Shown here piece after piece: positions 55,572 through 64,000 of a stretch of DNA of 64,000 nt. How positions within the stretch are numbered: position 1 is the first letter of the stretch; each line of letters starts with the position of its first letter. The notes under the pieces were generated by a model. The model was not told the DNA's origin. It did not search any database and saw only the letters and a list, made by a program, of their open reading frames with translations. Both the position numbers and the translations under genes were made by a program. The DNA comes from Rhodospirillales bacterium (GTDB lineage Bacteria; Pseudomonadota; Alphaproteobacteria; Micavibrionales; Micavibrionaceae): NCBI GenBank assembly GCA_020638365.1, contig JACKIQ010000001.1:434001-498000 (forward strand), given 5' to 3'.

Positions 55572-56435
55572 ATGCGTTTCTTTGTTTTTTTTCTGCTGGC
55601 GGTTTTTTGTCTGACGGGGACAGGTTTCGCGCAAGATCTTGCGCCTGACCCTTCGAGGACGGTTATTATGCCTGAAGTGCAAGAAGAAATGGAGCAGAAG
55701 GACGCGTCAACCGCAGCCGACCTGTCAAAAGATACTCAAGCCACCAAAGAGGAGGCCGAGGTTGATTTTCGTCAGGCTACGGACGAGCAAATCAAGGAGG
55801 CTCAGCGTTTTTATAAAAGCTGCACGAAAAACGAAGAACTGAACAAAGCTCGTGACTGCCGCTGTCTTGCGGGTGAGTTTCTGGCCAAGCGGTTGGTTCT
55901 GGGCGATTCTACTCCGGCGAAGCAGGTTTATGCCGCAGTTCGGCACCTTTGCCTGCCTAAAGACGGTACAAGGCTTTCTTCTGACGGAGAAGGCGACACC
56001 GTCAAGGACGATGAATTTACCGATAAAGAGCTTGATGAGGCGCAGATGGTCTACAACCAGTGCATGGGTGACCAGCTTATGACGCTCAACCATGATTGCC
56101 GCTGCATGGCTTCAGAGTTTATTCAAAAACGCCGCGAGCGCGGACGGATTCCCTCATACGACGAAATTCTTGCGAGTATGCGTAATTCTTGCAGAAACGG
56201 CACAGAAATGGCGGGGTATCTTTATACAGATTGCATTAACAAGCCTGAGTTTCTTCCGGCAGGGGTCAAGGACGTCAAAAAATTCTGTGAATGCTACGCG
56301 AATGGCTATGCCAAGGAATATGAACGCTCGACCGCCGATAATAATATCAATACGCGCAGCGCAATCGTCATGATTGTTGCAGGCGAATGTCGGAACCAGC
56401 AGCGCGGCATGGAAGGCGCAGCCAGTTCTCAGTAA
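55572..56435 (+). CDS. Exported protein with three Cys-rich repeats
   Basis: This 287-residue protein has a signal peptide (FFVFFLLAVFCLTGTGFA-Q). An acidic linker leads to three related modules: FYKSC...DCRCLAGEFLAKR...HLC (about 83-135), VYNQC...DCRCMASEFIQKR...NSC (about 160-210) and YTDC...CECYANGYAKE...GEC (about 215-275). Each has four Cys, with the DCRC pair fully kept in the first two, so paired disulfides or a metal site are likely. It should be periplasmic. I cannot name the domain. It converges with an acyl-CoA dehydrogenase gene, leaving five bases. Confidence 0.68.
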   Translation: MRFFVFFLLAVFCLTGTGFAQDLAPDPSRTVIMPEVQEEMEQKDASTAADLSKDTQATKEEAEVDFRQATDEQIKEAQRFYKSCTKNEELNKARDCRCLAGEFLAKRLVLGDSTPAKQVYAAVRHLCLPKDGTRLSSDGEGDTVKDDEFTDKELDEAQMVYNQCMGDQLMTLNHDCRCMASEFIQKRRERGRIPSYDEILASMRNSCRNGTEMAGYLYTDCINKPEFLPAGVKDVKKFCECYANGYAKEYERSTADNNINTRSAIVMIVAGECRNQQRGMEGAASSQ

Positions 56436-56440
56436 GGTCA

Positions 56441-58042
56441 TTATCTCCCGATTATCGGAACCAGACAGGCGGCGGCGTGCGGCAGTAATGCGCCGCTAAC
56501 AGGATCGAACGGGGGCTTGTTCTCCTGAAATCCACGCAGCCTTGCCAGAAGCGCCCCGCCCGCAATCAAAGCGAAAGCCCGCAGGTAGTTTGCGGATACC
56601 GCCGCGATTCGGTCCATCTGTTTTTCCGAAGCCCATAGCAGGAGTGTTTTAGTAGCGACGGCCAGACGGGCGCAATCTTCTTTTGGAATCGTATCGGAGA
56701 GTGATTCGATATAGGCGAGCGCAGTTTTACCTTCATCGTGGACGATCTTGCGGAAGGCCAAGTCGGCAGCCTGAATCCCATTCGTGCCTTCGTAGATGGG
56801 CAGAATCCGCGCATCGCGGTAAAGCTGGGCAATTCCGGTTTCCTCGATAAAGCCCATGCCGCCGAAAACCTGCAAAGCGATGGAAGTCACCTCGCAGGCC
56901 ATGTCAGTACATGAGCTTTTGACAATCGGCGTCAGGAGTTCCACCTTTTTCTGTGCGGCTTCATCCCCCGACACCGCTTGATCCAGCGTGACGGCAGCTT
57001 CGAGGGTCAGCGCCCTTCCTGCCTCGATTTTGGTTTTCATGGTCCCCAGCATGCGCTTAACATCGGCATGCTCGGCAATCACGATGCGCTCGCCCGTCCT
57101 GAAGGATTTACCCTGCACACGTTCCTGGGCGTAGGCCTGCGCCTTCTGGTAGGCGCGTTCGGCAATCGCTACGCCCTGTAAGCCGACCGAAAGGCGCGCG
57201 TTATTCATCATGGTGAACATATATTTCAGGCCCATATTCTCCTGCCCGATCAGGAAGCCCTTGGCGCCGTCGAATTCCATGGTGCAGGTCGGTGAGGCAT
57301 GGATGCCGAGCTTATGCTCCAGCCCGATACAGGTCACGGCGTTACGCGTCCCGTCATCCATGAATTTCGGCACGATGAAGAGGGATATCCCCTTTACGTC
57401 TTCGGGAGCATCGGGCGTACGGGCAAGAACGAGGTGAACGATATTGTCCGCCATATCGTGCTCGCCGTAGGTAATGAAAATCTTCTGACCGCTGATCATA
57501 TAGGTGCCGTCCGCCTGTTTTTCCGCTTTGCTGCGGATCAGTCCGAGGTCGGAGCCCGCCTGCGGTTCGGTCAGGTTCATGGTGCCGGTCCATTCGCCTG
57601 CAACCAGTTTTGGCAGGTATTTTTGTTTCTGCTCGTCCGATCCGTGCAAGGAAATCGCCTCGACCGCGCCTTGATTAAGAAGCGGGCACAGGCCAAAAGA
57701 CATATTTGCGCCCTGCCACATTTCCTGGATGCAAAACGCCAGCGCCCAGGGCAGGCCCTGCCCGCCATATTCCGGATCGAACGGCACGGCGTTCCAGCCG
57801 CCTTCGCAATATTGCCTGTAGGCTTCCTTAAAGCCGGGGGCGGTGGTGACCGCGCCGTTTTCGAGTTTCGAGCCGGCCTTGTCGCCGGTATGATTGAGCG
57901 GGGCAAGAACAGCTGAGGCCAGTTTTGCCGCCTCTTCCAAGACGGAGCGGGCCGTGTCGCGGTCGATATCAGGATGTTCAAAACCCAGAACATCGTAGAG
58001 AAGACATAACATATTCTCGACCGGAGGGTTGTAATCGCTCAT
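56441..58042 (-). CDS. Acyl-CoA dehydrogenase (DmdC-like)
   Basis: This 533-residue flavoprotein oxidises an acyl-CoA at the alpha-beta bond. FAD- and substrate-binding motifs are visible: GTMNLTEPQAGSDLGLIRSK near residue 155, GQKIFITYGEHDM near 182, LQVFGGMGFIEETGIAQLYRD near 400 and RDARILPIYEGTNGIQAADL near 418. The long N- and C-terminal extensions match the DmdC/methylthiopropionyl-CoA dehydrogenase branch. The C-terminus is shorter than usual for the branch (about 590 residues). The substrate remains unproven because no DMSP genes are near. Confidence 0.88.
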   Translation of the reverse strand: MSDYNPPVENMLCLLYDVLGFEHPDIDRDTARSVLEEAAKLASAVLAPLNHTGDKAGSKLENGAVTTAPGFKEAYRQYCEGGWNAVPFDPEYGGQGLPWALAFCIQEMWQGANMSFGLCPLLNQGAVEAISLHGSDEQKQKYLPKLVAGEWTGTMNLTEPQAGSDLGLIRSKAEKQADGTYMISGQKIFITYGEHDMADNIVHLVLARTPDAPEDVKGISLFIVPKFMDDGTRNAVTCIGLEHKLGIHASPTCTMEFDGAKGFLIGQENMGLKYMFTMMNNARLSVGLQGVAIAERAYQKAQAYAQERVQGKSFRTGERIVIAEHADVKRMLGTMKTKIEAGRALTLEAAVTLDQAVSGDEAAQKKVELLTPIVKSSCTDMACEVTSIALQVFGGMGFIEETGIAQLYRDARILPIYEGTNGIQAADLAFRKIVHDEGKTALAYIESLSDTIPKEDCARLAVATKTLLLWASEKQMDRIAAVSANYLRAFALIAGGALLARLRGFQENKPPFDPVSGALLPHAAACLVPIIGR

Positions 58043-58144
58043 TTTCTGCCCTTATTGCCGTTTTGTTTTTCGTAATTGGCACGCGTGTTGCACCTCTTGC
58101 TTTAAGACGACGCGTACCCGATTGACTTCTTACTTGAGTATGAC

Positions 58145-59233
58145 ATGAACACTTTAACAAATGTAATACAAAACAAAGATTTAACGGCCCTCACCCACAA
58201 GGCGCCGCAGCCTGTCGTTCGCGCTATCGCGCAGGCCAGCGGCAAAACAGGGGTGGATTTTGCCTATCTTGTGCAACAAGCGCAGGCGGAGAGCAATTTC
58301 AATCCGACGGCCAAAGCCGGAACAAGCAGCGCCAGAGGATTGTACCAGTTTATCGAGCGGACATGGCTGGCTATGGTTAAGGAACACGGCGACGAGTACG
58401 GGCTGGGCGATCTGGCCGATAAAATCGATTCGCGCTACCGCGTTAAGGACAAGAAAGTGCGTCAGGAGATCCTCGCCTTGCGTGACGACCCGGTTATCTC
58501 TGCGCAGATGGCGGCGGAATTCGCACTTGAAAACGAGCGGACCCTTAACAAGCTCTGGGGCGGCGAAGTCGGGGCGACAGAGCTTTACCTCGCGCATTTT
58601 CTGGGGGCAGGCGGAGCGGCCTCCTTTCTGAACGCGCGGGATGAAAACCCGTTGACCCCGGCGGCCGACCTTTATCCGAAGGCGGCGCGGGCGAACCGCG
58701 GCGTTTTTTACGATCCTAAAACGGGCAAGGCGCGGTCTCTGGCTCAGGTTTACGATTTCTTTGACAAAAAGTTCAGGATCAAGAACGTTCCCGGCGACCC
58801 GGCGAATATTGCGATCGCGCAGTCCGGAAACGCTCCTGTTGATCCTGCCTCCTTTACGGTGGTGCGCGGCGAGGCCCCCCTGCCCGGCGCGGTGCGCCCG
58901 CCCTCCCCGGAACCTGTCGCGCAGATCGCAACAACGTACACGGCCCCCAAAAGCGGCCAGCTTTACAGTTTCAATGAATACCGTTCGCTGTATCAGAATA
59001 CGCAGGCGGTTTCGCCCCTGCCCGCCCTGCCGGAGCTGCCGAAGCTTCCCGCGCTCCCCGAAAAACCCTCGCGCGCGTCTATTATCGCCCGTCCGGGCGG
59101 CGGAATGCGCCCGTTCCATAGCCTGATGACCAACCCGGTCGATTTGATGCTGCTGAGCCAGTCGGACCTGAACCCGGCCCCGCAAAACGACAAAACTGAA
59201 GGGGCGGATGACAAAGGCCGCATGAACGGCTAA
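58145..59233 (+). CDS. Lytic transglycosylase-like protein (SLT fold)
   Basis: This is a 362-residue protein. Residues 30-130 form a transglycosylase-type fold with FAYLVQQAQAESNFNPTA (catalytic Glu in AES) and SSARGLYQFIERTWL near residue 62, which cuts peptidoglycan. A Pro/Ala/Ser-rich C-terminal half contains repeated PALPELPKLPALPEKPS and no second known domain. It lacks a clear signal peptide, which suggests export by another route such as flagellar, pilus or type III machinery. It begins 100 bases from an acyl-CoA dehydrogenase start on the other strand. Confidence 0.82.
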   Translation: MNTLTNVIQNKDLTALTHKAPQPVVRAIAQASGKTGVDFAYLVQQAQAESNFNPTAKAGTSSARGLYQFIERTWLAMVKEHGDEYGLGDLADKIDSRYRVKDKKVRQEILALRDDPVISAQMAAEFALENERTLNKLWGGEVGATELYLAHFLGAGGAASFLNARDENPLTPAADLYPKAARANRGVFYDPKTGKARSLAQVYDFFDKKFRIKNVPGDPANIAIAQSGNAPVDPASFTVVRGEAPLPGAVRPPSPEPVAQIATTYTAPKSGQLYSFNEYRSLYQNTQAVSPLPALPELPKLPALPEKPSRASIIARPGGGMRPFHSLMTNPVDLMLLSQSDLNPAPQNDKTEGADDKGRMNG

Positions 59234-59243
59234 AACTTCCCTT

Positions 59244-59969
59244 ATGAACGACCCAACAGAGCCGATTGCCGTGCTGAACAGGCGCGTGTTACTGCATCAA
59301 CCTGCGAACGGGTTTCGCACCTCGCTGGACAGCGTGATGCTGGCGGCGGCGTGCACGGTTAAAAGCGGGCAGAGCGTGCTGGACCTTGGCTGCGGGGTCG
59401 GCAGCGCGGGGCTGTGCGTGGCGGCGCGGGTTCCGGGAATCGTTTTATCTGGAATTGATATACAGGCGGATCACGTCGCTCTGGCGGAAAAAAATGCCGC
59501 GCTGAACGGGGTGGCCGCAAACTTTACCTGCGCGGATATCCGCAATTACGAAGGCGCACCGCAGGATCATGTGATTACCAACCCGCCCTATGCCGAGGCG
59601 GGGAAACATATGCCCTCCCCCTCTTCTTCCAAAGCGCTGGCGCGGGGGCATATCGAGGAGGATCTCAACGTGTCAGACTGGGTCGAGGCGGGATTGCGCA
59701 ACGTGAAGAACGGCGGGTCGCTGACACTTATTCACATGGCGGGGGAAACGCATACGATCATTCAGGCTTTGGGAAAACGGTTCGGCGCGGTGGAGATTAT
59801 CCCGCTCTGGCCGCGCGCAGGGGTGGCGGCCAAGCGCGTGATCCTGCGCGCGATCCGCAACCGCAAGACGCCGAGCGTGATCCATCCGGGCCTTGTCCTG
59901 CACGAGGCGGACGGGGCGTATACGCAGGCGGCGGAGAGGGTGTTGAGGGATGGGGCGGGGTTGTTTTAA
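59244..59969 (+). CDS. TrmN6-like tRNA adenine N6-methyltransferase
   Basis: This 241-residue class I methyltransferase has LDLGCGVGSAGLCVAAR near residue 46 for SAM and the catalytic NPPY (VITNPPYAEAGKH) near 112. This matches the TrmN6 family, which modifies tRNA1Val adenine 37, or a related small-RNA methyltransferase. The gene starts 10 bases after the preceding transglycosylase-like gene, suggesting co-transcription. Length is typical. Confidence 0.82.
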   Translation: MNDPTEPIAVLNRRVLLHQPANGFRTSLDSVMLAAACTVKSGQSVLDLGCGVGSAGLCVAARVPGIVLSGIDIQADHVALAEKNAALNGVAANFTCADIRNYEGAPQDHVITNPPYAEAGKHMPSPSSSKALARGHIEEDLNVSDWVEAGLRNVKNGGSLTLIHMAGETHTIIQALGKRFGAVEIIPLWPRAGVAAKRVILRAIRNRKTPSVIHPGLVLHEADGAYTQAAERVLRDGAGLF

Positions 59970-60048
59970 TGGCCGTATCTGAAATAAAGCGATCAAAACA
60001 GATTTTACTTGGCGTTTTTCTTTTTTTTTGGCCTTGTATTTTTTGAGT

Positions 60049-60324
60049 ATGTGCTCAAAAAAATATCATGACCTTGAACTTACCGTACAGGTTATTGCGC
60101 GTGAATTTTTTGGAGAGAAAAAATTCCGGATTGAAAGCCAATCTATTGATGTCGTAGGTATTTCGAATGACGGGCAGTGGCATCTTGTCCTAAGCAATAA
60201 TGTTTACCTTGCTAAAACTGAAGAGAAATTGTTCAAAAGCGGCTTTCTTACTCCTACCGATCGTAACGGCTTAAAGTGTTACTACAACGGTGATTTTGGG
60301 TTGAGCGCGGAACATGTCCCTTGA
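60049..60324 (+). CDS. Hypothetical protein, 91 aa
   Basis: This is an AT-rich ORF of unknown function. It starts at ATG 60049, or possibly an upstream TTG at 60028. It contains EFFGEKKFRIESQSIDVVGI and a GQWHLVLSNNVYLAKTEE segment, a mostly beta-structured small domain by appearance. No signal or membrane segment. It stands in a low-GC gap between the TrmN6-like and S49 peptidase genes and looks like an insertion. Confidence 0.5.
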   Translation: MCSKKYHDLELTVQVIAREFFGEKKFRIESQSIDVVGISNDGQWHLVLSNNVYLAKTEEKLFKSGFLTPTDRNGLKCYYNGDFGLSAEHVP

Positions 60325-60341
60325 AATTGAAAGGACGCGTT

Positions 60342-60413
60342 ATGCCTTGCTGGGTTACAATCTGCTTAAAGGATGGCGACAATAATATTTTTATTGATGT
60401 TTCGGCAGGATAA
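60342..60413 (+). CDS. Micro-ORF, 23 aa
   Basis: ATG 60342 follows AAAGGACGCGTT, a fair ribosome site, and encodes MPCWVTICLKDGDNNIFIDV plus SAG before a stop at 60413. It lies 17 bases downstream of the 91-residue orphan and may be a co-transcribed small protein or a remnant. Evidence is only the ribosome site and spacing. Confidence 0.3.
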   Translation: MPCWVTICLKDGDNNIFIDVSAG

Positions 60414-60459
60414 ACTTTTGTGAGTTTGTTTAAAAATAGCGTTTGAGGTTTAAGTAATT

Positions 60460-61341
60460 ATGTGCGCTCGAAAAGCCCTTCAGAAAACCCGTGCGGCGCT
60501 TGCGAAAACGCCGGTGGTCGGGCGGTTGTTCAACCCGCGTTCGAAGGTTTCCGTGCTGCGGCTGGCGGGGGTGATCCGCGATACGAGCCTTGGCGGGCGC
60601 GAGGGGATTTCTCATGCCCGGTTTTCGGAACTGATCGAAAAAGCCTTTAAAAAGCAGCCTTTGGCCGCGCTTGCGCTGGTGATTAACAGCCCCGGCGGGT
60701 CGGGAGCGCAGAGCGCGTTGATCGCCGGACAGATCCGGGCGCTGGCGGAGGAGAAGAATGTTCCGGTGCTGGCGTTCGTCGAGGACGTGGCGGCGAGCGG
60801 CGGGTACTGGCTGGCGTGCGCGGCGGACGAGATTTTTGCGCAACGTCTGTCGATCGTCGGGTCGGTGGGCGTGATCTCCGCCTCTTTCGGGCTGAAAGAC
60901 CTGATCGAGAAGGCCGGGGTGGAGCGGCGCATCCACACGGCGGGGAAGGATAAATCGTTCCTTGACCCGTTCGTCGATGAGAAGGCGGGCGACGTCAAGC
61001 GCCTTGGCGAAATACAAAAAGACATGCATGCGGTTTTCAAGGACTGGGTACGTTCTCGGCGCGGAGAAAAACTCAAAGGCGCGGATAAGGATCTGTTCGA
61101 GGGCGCGTTCTGGACGGGCGGCGGCGCGCTCGAAAACGGATTTATCGACGGGTTCGGCGAGATGCGCGCGGTGTGCCGGGAACGGTTCGGCAAGGAGGTC
61201 AAATTCATCGAACTTTCCGCGCCGAAGAAATGGTGGTCGGGCCTGATGCGGTTTGGCTCCGGCGGGGCGGTGGCTTCTCTGCCCGATGCGTTGATCGACG
61301 CGGTCGAGGCGCGTGCGTTTTTATCCCGCTACGGTCTTTAA
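60460..61341 (+). CDS. S49-family peptidase (SohB/SppA-like)
   Basis: This 293-residue signal-peptide-peptidase-type protease has VINSPGGSGAQSALIAG near residue 73, ASGGYWLACAADEIFAQ near 112, and SIVGSVGVISASFG near 128-142 with the catalytic Ser in GSVGV. SppA enzymes cut leftover signal peptides or membrane proteins. No clear N-terminal membrane anchor is seen, so it may be cytoplasmic or peripheral. It is followed by an acyltransferase on the opposite strand, 15 bases away. Confidence 0.87.
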   Translation: MCARKALQKTRAALAKTPVVGRLFNPRSKVSVLRLAGVIRDTSLGGREGISHARFSELIEKAFKKQPLAALALVINSPGGSGAQSALIAGQIRALAEEKNVPVLAFVEDVAASGGYWLACAADEIFAQRLSIVGSVGVISASFGLKDLIEKAGVERRIHTAGKDKSFLDPFVDEKAGDVKRLGEIQKDMHAVFKDWVRSRRGEKLKGADKDLFEGAFWTGGGALENGFIDGFGEMRAVCRERFGKEVKFIELSAPKKWWSGLMRFGSGGAVASLPDALIDAVEARAFLSRYGL

Positions 61342-61356
61342 GCGCGTTTCTTTTAT

Positions 61357-62535
61357 TCAATGTTTGTAGGGTGCCCAGATTTTTTTGAGGCGCATGATTG
61401 GCTTTTCCATGAACGTGTAGCTCAGGGTGGCCATAAGGTAGGTGATAGCCAAACCGGGGAAAAACATGACCGCGTGGTTGAACCAGAAATCCTTCGAGCC
61501 ATAGAGGATCAGGATATTGCCCAGCGCGATCTGGACCGGGGCGCTGAAGATATACAAACCATAACTGATTGTTCCCGCGTGCTGGACAACGGGGTTGTTC
61601 AGCGACTTGCGGAGGCGGTTATCCCGCCCAGGCATGATCATCGCGTTGACCAGAAAGAAATACAGGCACGCGGTCAGGGGCACAATGCTCAAGGGGATGT
61701 TGATCAGAAACGCCGATTTTCCTGCTGTTACGATAAAGACGAGGACCAGAACAACCATCAGGAACGGAACGATCGCCCGGGAAGCGAGGTTGATCTTTTT
61801 AAGGGTTTCCGGTTCGTAGCTGAGCATGACCGCCAGAGCCGCGCCCATAAACAGTGCATCCATCCGTGTCAGGGTTCCGATATAGGCGGGCAGCCAGTAG
61901 AAGCTGTAGGTGAAGTAAACCCGCAGGAGAGTCGAGAAGATTATCAATCCTACCAAGATTAAAAGAAGCTGGCGCTGGTCGGTTTTCCTGAACATGAAAA
62001 AGAACAAGGCGGGCCAGACGATATAGAATTGCTGCTCGACTGCAAGGGACCATAGATGCGCGAACCAGGCGAGGTCGGCATAGGACGTCGCAAAATTATC
62101 CAGATCGAAAAAGGGAACCCAGTTGCTGATAAAGAGGATGTGATAGATGTAAACGCTCGCAAGATTATAATCGCCGCCGCTTTGCCGGAAAAACAGCATC
62201 AGGATAAAGATAAAAAAGATTCCCAGATAATAGAGCGGGAAAATGCGTAAGGTCCTACGGATATAAAAGTTTTTGAAACGGCGAGGCTGATCTTTCGTAT
62301 CAATCAGAATCCCGGTAATCAGGAAGCCGGAAATTATAAAGAACAGAGTGACTCCCGAGGAACCGAGGCGCGCGATATTCGTGTAATAATCCGTCAGCCC
62401 GCTTGATGTCGAAATCGCCCCGGCCATTTCCCCGGAGTGGCCCCAGATCACCAGAAACGCCGCCAAGGCCCTGAGCCCGTCAATTTCCCTGTAACGGTTG
62501 CCTATGACGAGTTTTGGCGTTTCTGGATGGGGCAT
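61357..62535 (-). CDS. Acyltransferase 3 family (OafA-like)
   Basis: This 392-residue integral membrane protein has REIDGLRALAAFLVIWGHSG near the N-terminus and the RTLRIFPLYYLGI and HLWSLAVEQQFYIVWPALFF motifs typical of the Acyl_transf_3 family (conserved His in HLWSLxVEEQ-like box), with about 10 helices. It transfers acyl groups to surface glycans or lipids. No specific substrate gene cluster is next to it, although glycan genes lie elsewhere in the window. The gene starts at ATG 62535, just beside the glycyl-tRNA synthetase stop. Confidence 0.88.
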   Translation of the reverse strand: MPHPETPKLVIGNRYREIDGLRALAAFLVIWGHSGEMAGAISTSSGLTDYYTNIARLGSSGVTLFFIISGFLITGILIDTKDQPRRFKNFYIRRTLRIFPLYYLGIFFIFILMLFFRQSGGDYNLASVYIYHILFISNWVPFFDLDNFATSYADLAWFAHLWSLAVEQQFYIVWPALFFFMFRKTDQRQLLLILVGLIIFSTLLRVYFTYSFYWLPAYIGTLTRMDALFMGAALAVMLSYEPETLKKINLASRAIVPFLMVVLVLVFIVTAGKSAFLINIPLSIVPLTACLYFFLVNAMIMPGRDNRLRKSLNNPVVQHAGTISYGLYIFSAPVQIALGNILILYGSKDFWFNHAVMFFPGLAITYLMATLSYTFMEKPIMRLKKIWAPYKH

Positions 62536-62552
62536 ATTTTACTCCGCCCTTT

Positions 62553-64000
62553 TCAGGCGCCTGAAGAACGGATTTTTTCATACAAGAACGCCTTGACCTT
62601 ATCCATATGGATGCGCTCCTGCGCCATAGTGTTGCGCTCACGCACCGTGACGGTCTGGTCATTGATCGTGTCGTTGTCGATGGTGAAACAGAAAGGCGTG
62701 CCGATTTCATCCTGCCGCGCGTAACGCTTGCCGATATTCTGCTTGATATCCAGATCGACGGCGAAATCCTCGCGGATGTCCATATAGAGTTTCTGCGCGA
62801 GGGGGACGTGCTCCTCCTTGGCCGTTAAGGGCAGAATGGCCGCTTTCTTCGGCGCCATGGAGGGATGGAAGTTGAGGTACACGCCGGAGGGGCGGTTAGC
62901 ATCGACAGTGTAAGCCTCGCAGATCAGAGCCAGAACGCCGCGGGAGAGACCCGCCGCGGGTTCGATGACATGCGGCATATAGCGGATTTTCGAATCGGTC
63001 GGGTCCATATATTCAAGTTTTGCGCCCGAATGTTCCTGATGCTGCGTAAGGTCGAAATCGCAACGGTGGGCGATGCCTTCCAGCTCACCATAACCCGGCG
63101 CGGTGAAGGGGAAGCGATATTCGATATCCGCCGTGCCGAGACCGGCCTTGGCGTAATGCGAAAGCTCGTCCGAATCGTGGTCGCGCATCTGCAGGTTCGC
63201 GCTGGAGAGGCCCACGGATTTCCAGAAGCGCTGACGCTCGGCGAACCAGAAGTCGCGCCACATTTTCGCTTCGTCGGGGTGACAGAACCATTCGAGTTCC
63301 ATCTGCTCGAATTCCCGCGAGCGGAAGATGAAGTTGCGCGGGTTGACCTCGTTGCGGAAGGCTTTACCGATCTGGGCGATGCCGAAAGGCACGCGCACGC
63401 GCGACGAATCGAGGACGTTCTTATAATTCAGGAAAATTCCCTGCGCCGTTTCGGGGCGGAGGTAAGCGACCGAATCCTCATTCTGCAATGCGCCGACATA
63501 GGTCTGGAACATGAGGTTGAAGGCTTTGGGTTCGGTCAGAGTGCCCGGCTCTTTCGCATCGGGGCCGAGAACATATTTGTAATTCTCTACACCAAGCTTG
63601 TCTATTTCGGTAGCCTGATAAGCTGCGGGGTCTGTGTTTTTATGGCCGGCTTTCTTAAGGCGTTTTGTTTTTTCGGAATCTTCCTCGCCATCCAGATATG
63701 TGGCCCAAGGTTTTTCGGTGCTTTTATCCGCCGGGATCAAGACGAACAGATGATCTGCCCTATAGCGCTTCTTGGTTTCCCGGCAATCGACCATTGGGTC
63801 GGAAAAGCCGCCGACATGGCCAGAGGCGACCCAGGCTTTCGGGTTCTGGATGATGGCCGAATCGACGCCGACGATCTCCACCGGGCTTCCGTCCGGGCCG
63901 AGGGGGGGCGTCACCACCATATCCTTCCACCAGCGGTCGCGCAGGTTGTTCTTTAATTCCACGCCCAGAGGGCCGTAATCCCAGAATCCGTTGATTCCGC
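62553..64000 (-). CDS. glyS: Glycyl-tRNA synthetase, dimeric type, C-terminal part (runs off the window)
   Basis: The frame is open to the edge, so the N-terminus lies outside. At the edge it reads GINGFWDYGPLGVELKNNLR, the motif 1 region of class II alpha2 glycyl-tRNA synthetase. Later come YLRPETAQGIFLNYKNV, the motif 2 region FRNEVNPRNFIFRSREFEQM, and motif 3 with GLSRGVLALICEAY. The C-terminal anticodon-binding domain has GTPFCFTIDNDTINDQTVTV. This is the single-chain type (bacterial GlyQS split is not used), as in many alphaproteobacteria with mixed types. The gene symbol is by convention. Confidence 0.94.
   Translation of the reverse strand, partial: GINGFWDYGPLGVELKNNLRDRWWKDMVVTPPLGPDGSPVEIVGVDSAIIQNPKAWVASGHVGGFSDPMVDCRETKKRYRADHLFVLIPADKSTEKPWATYLDGEEDSEKTKRLKKAGHKNTDPAAYQATEIDKLGVENYKYVLGPDAKEPGTLTEPKAFNLMFQTYVGALQNEDSVAYLRPETAQGIFLNYKNVLDSSRVRVPFGIAQIGKAFRNEVNPRNFIFRSREFEQMELEWFCHPDEAKMWRDFWFAERQRFWKSVGLSSANLQMRDHDSDELSHYAKAGLGTADIEYRFPFTAPGYGELEGIAHRCDFDLTQHQEHSGAKLEYMDPTDSKIRYMPHVIEPAAGLSRGVLALICEAYTVDANRPSGVYLNFHPSMAPKKAAILPLTAKEEHVPLAQKLYMDIREDFAVDLDIKQNIGKRYARQDEIGTPFCFTIDNDTINDQTVTVRERNTMAQERIHMDKVKAFLYEKIRSSGA

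Noticed and set aside
60420..60460. Possible copy of the TrmN6-like 3' end before the S49 gene
   Set aside because: GAGTTTGTTTAA resembles the end of that gene (GGGTTGTTTTAA), but the match is short and not in frame with a stop, so it may be chance.

Overview
The window reads as chromosomal DNA of a free-living, Gram-negative alphaproteobacterium. Supporting families are IalB-like and SapC-like proteins, TamA/TamB, a TorF-type porin, a DmdC-like acyl-CoA dehydrogenase and fused CysNC. The exact lineage cannot be fixed from sequence alone. A Micavibrio/Rhodospirillales-like group is a guess. Core genes are moderately GC-rich. Several single genes are clearly AT-rich and look imported.

Layout. 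(1) 1-3016: the end of an integrative island, with a truncated Fic gene, a roughly 500-base intergenic block packed with consecutive stem-loops, three near-palindromic operator-like sites and a large serine recombinase whose last codons lie inside tRNA-Arg(ACG). (2) 3.2-11.6 kb: orphan genes, a chemoreceptor and a TorF-like porin. (3) 11.7-16.2 kb: a glycosyltransferase/methyltransferase/NUDIX/histidine-phosphatase operon and a DUF1611-like P-loop protein. (4) 16.1-21.1 kb: polyamine synthesis, with agmatine to putrescine by AguA/AguB and putrescine to spermidine by carboxynorspermidine synthase and decarboxylase. A small GIY-YIG gene flanked by palindromic repeats interrupts this block. (5) 21-27 kb: IalB-like protein, TamB and TamA. 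(6) 27-34.6 kb: assimilatory sulfate reduction (Rrf2 regulator, cysG-cysH-cysJ-cysI, SulP permease). (7) 34.7-37.2 kb: mtnP followed by three AT-rich orphan ORFs separated by extra copies of the mtnP 3' end. (8) 37.2-39.8 kb: a bufferin-like RiPP locus, with a fused MNIO(DUF692)-DUF2063 protein and two Cys-containing exported precursors. (9) 40-46.2 kb: ECF sigma factor with a YfbK-type VWA protein, an O-antigen ligase-like protein and an acidic coiled-coil orphan. (10) 46.3-53.6 kb: secreted orphans, cysQ-cysNC-exonuclease-cysD (sulfate activation) and UDP-glucose dehydrogenase. (11) 53.9-64 kb: SapC-like protein, an HTH/coiled-coil protein, a triple Cys-repeat secreted protein, acyl-CoA dehydrogenase, a lytic transglycosylase, a TrmN6-like methyltransferase, an S49 peptidase, acyltransferase 3 and the C-terminal part of glycyl-tRNA synthetase.

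How it works together. CysD/CysN activate sulfate, and the CysH protein carries the Cys pattern of an APS reductase. CysJ/CysI with siroheme from CysG make sulfide, SulP probably imports sulfate, and CysQ removes PAP. MtnP recycles methylthioadenosine. The parts most worth a second look are the stem-loop array beside the recombinase, the serial mtnP 3'-end duplications, the bufferin-like locus with a fused maturase, and a CysJ that appears to lack its connecting domain.
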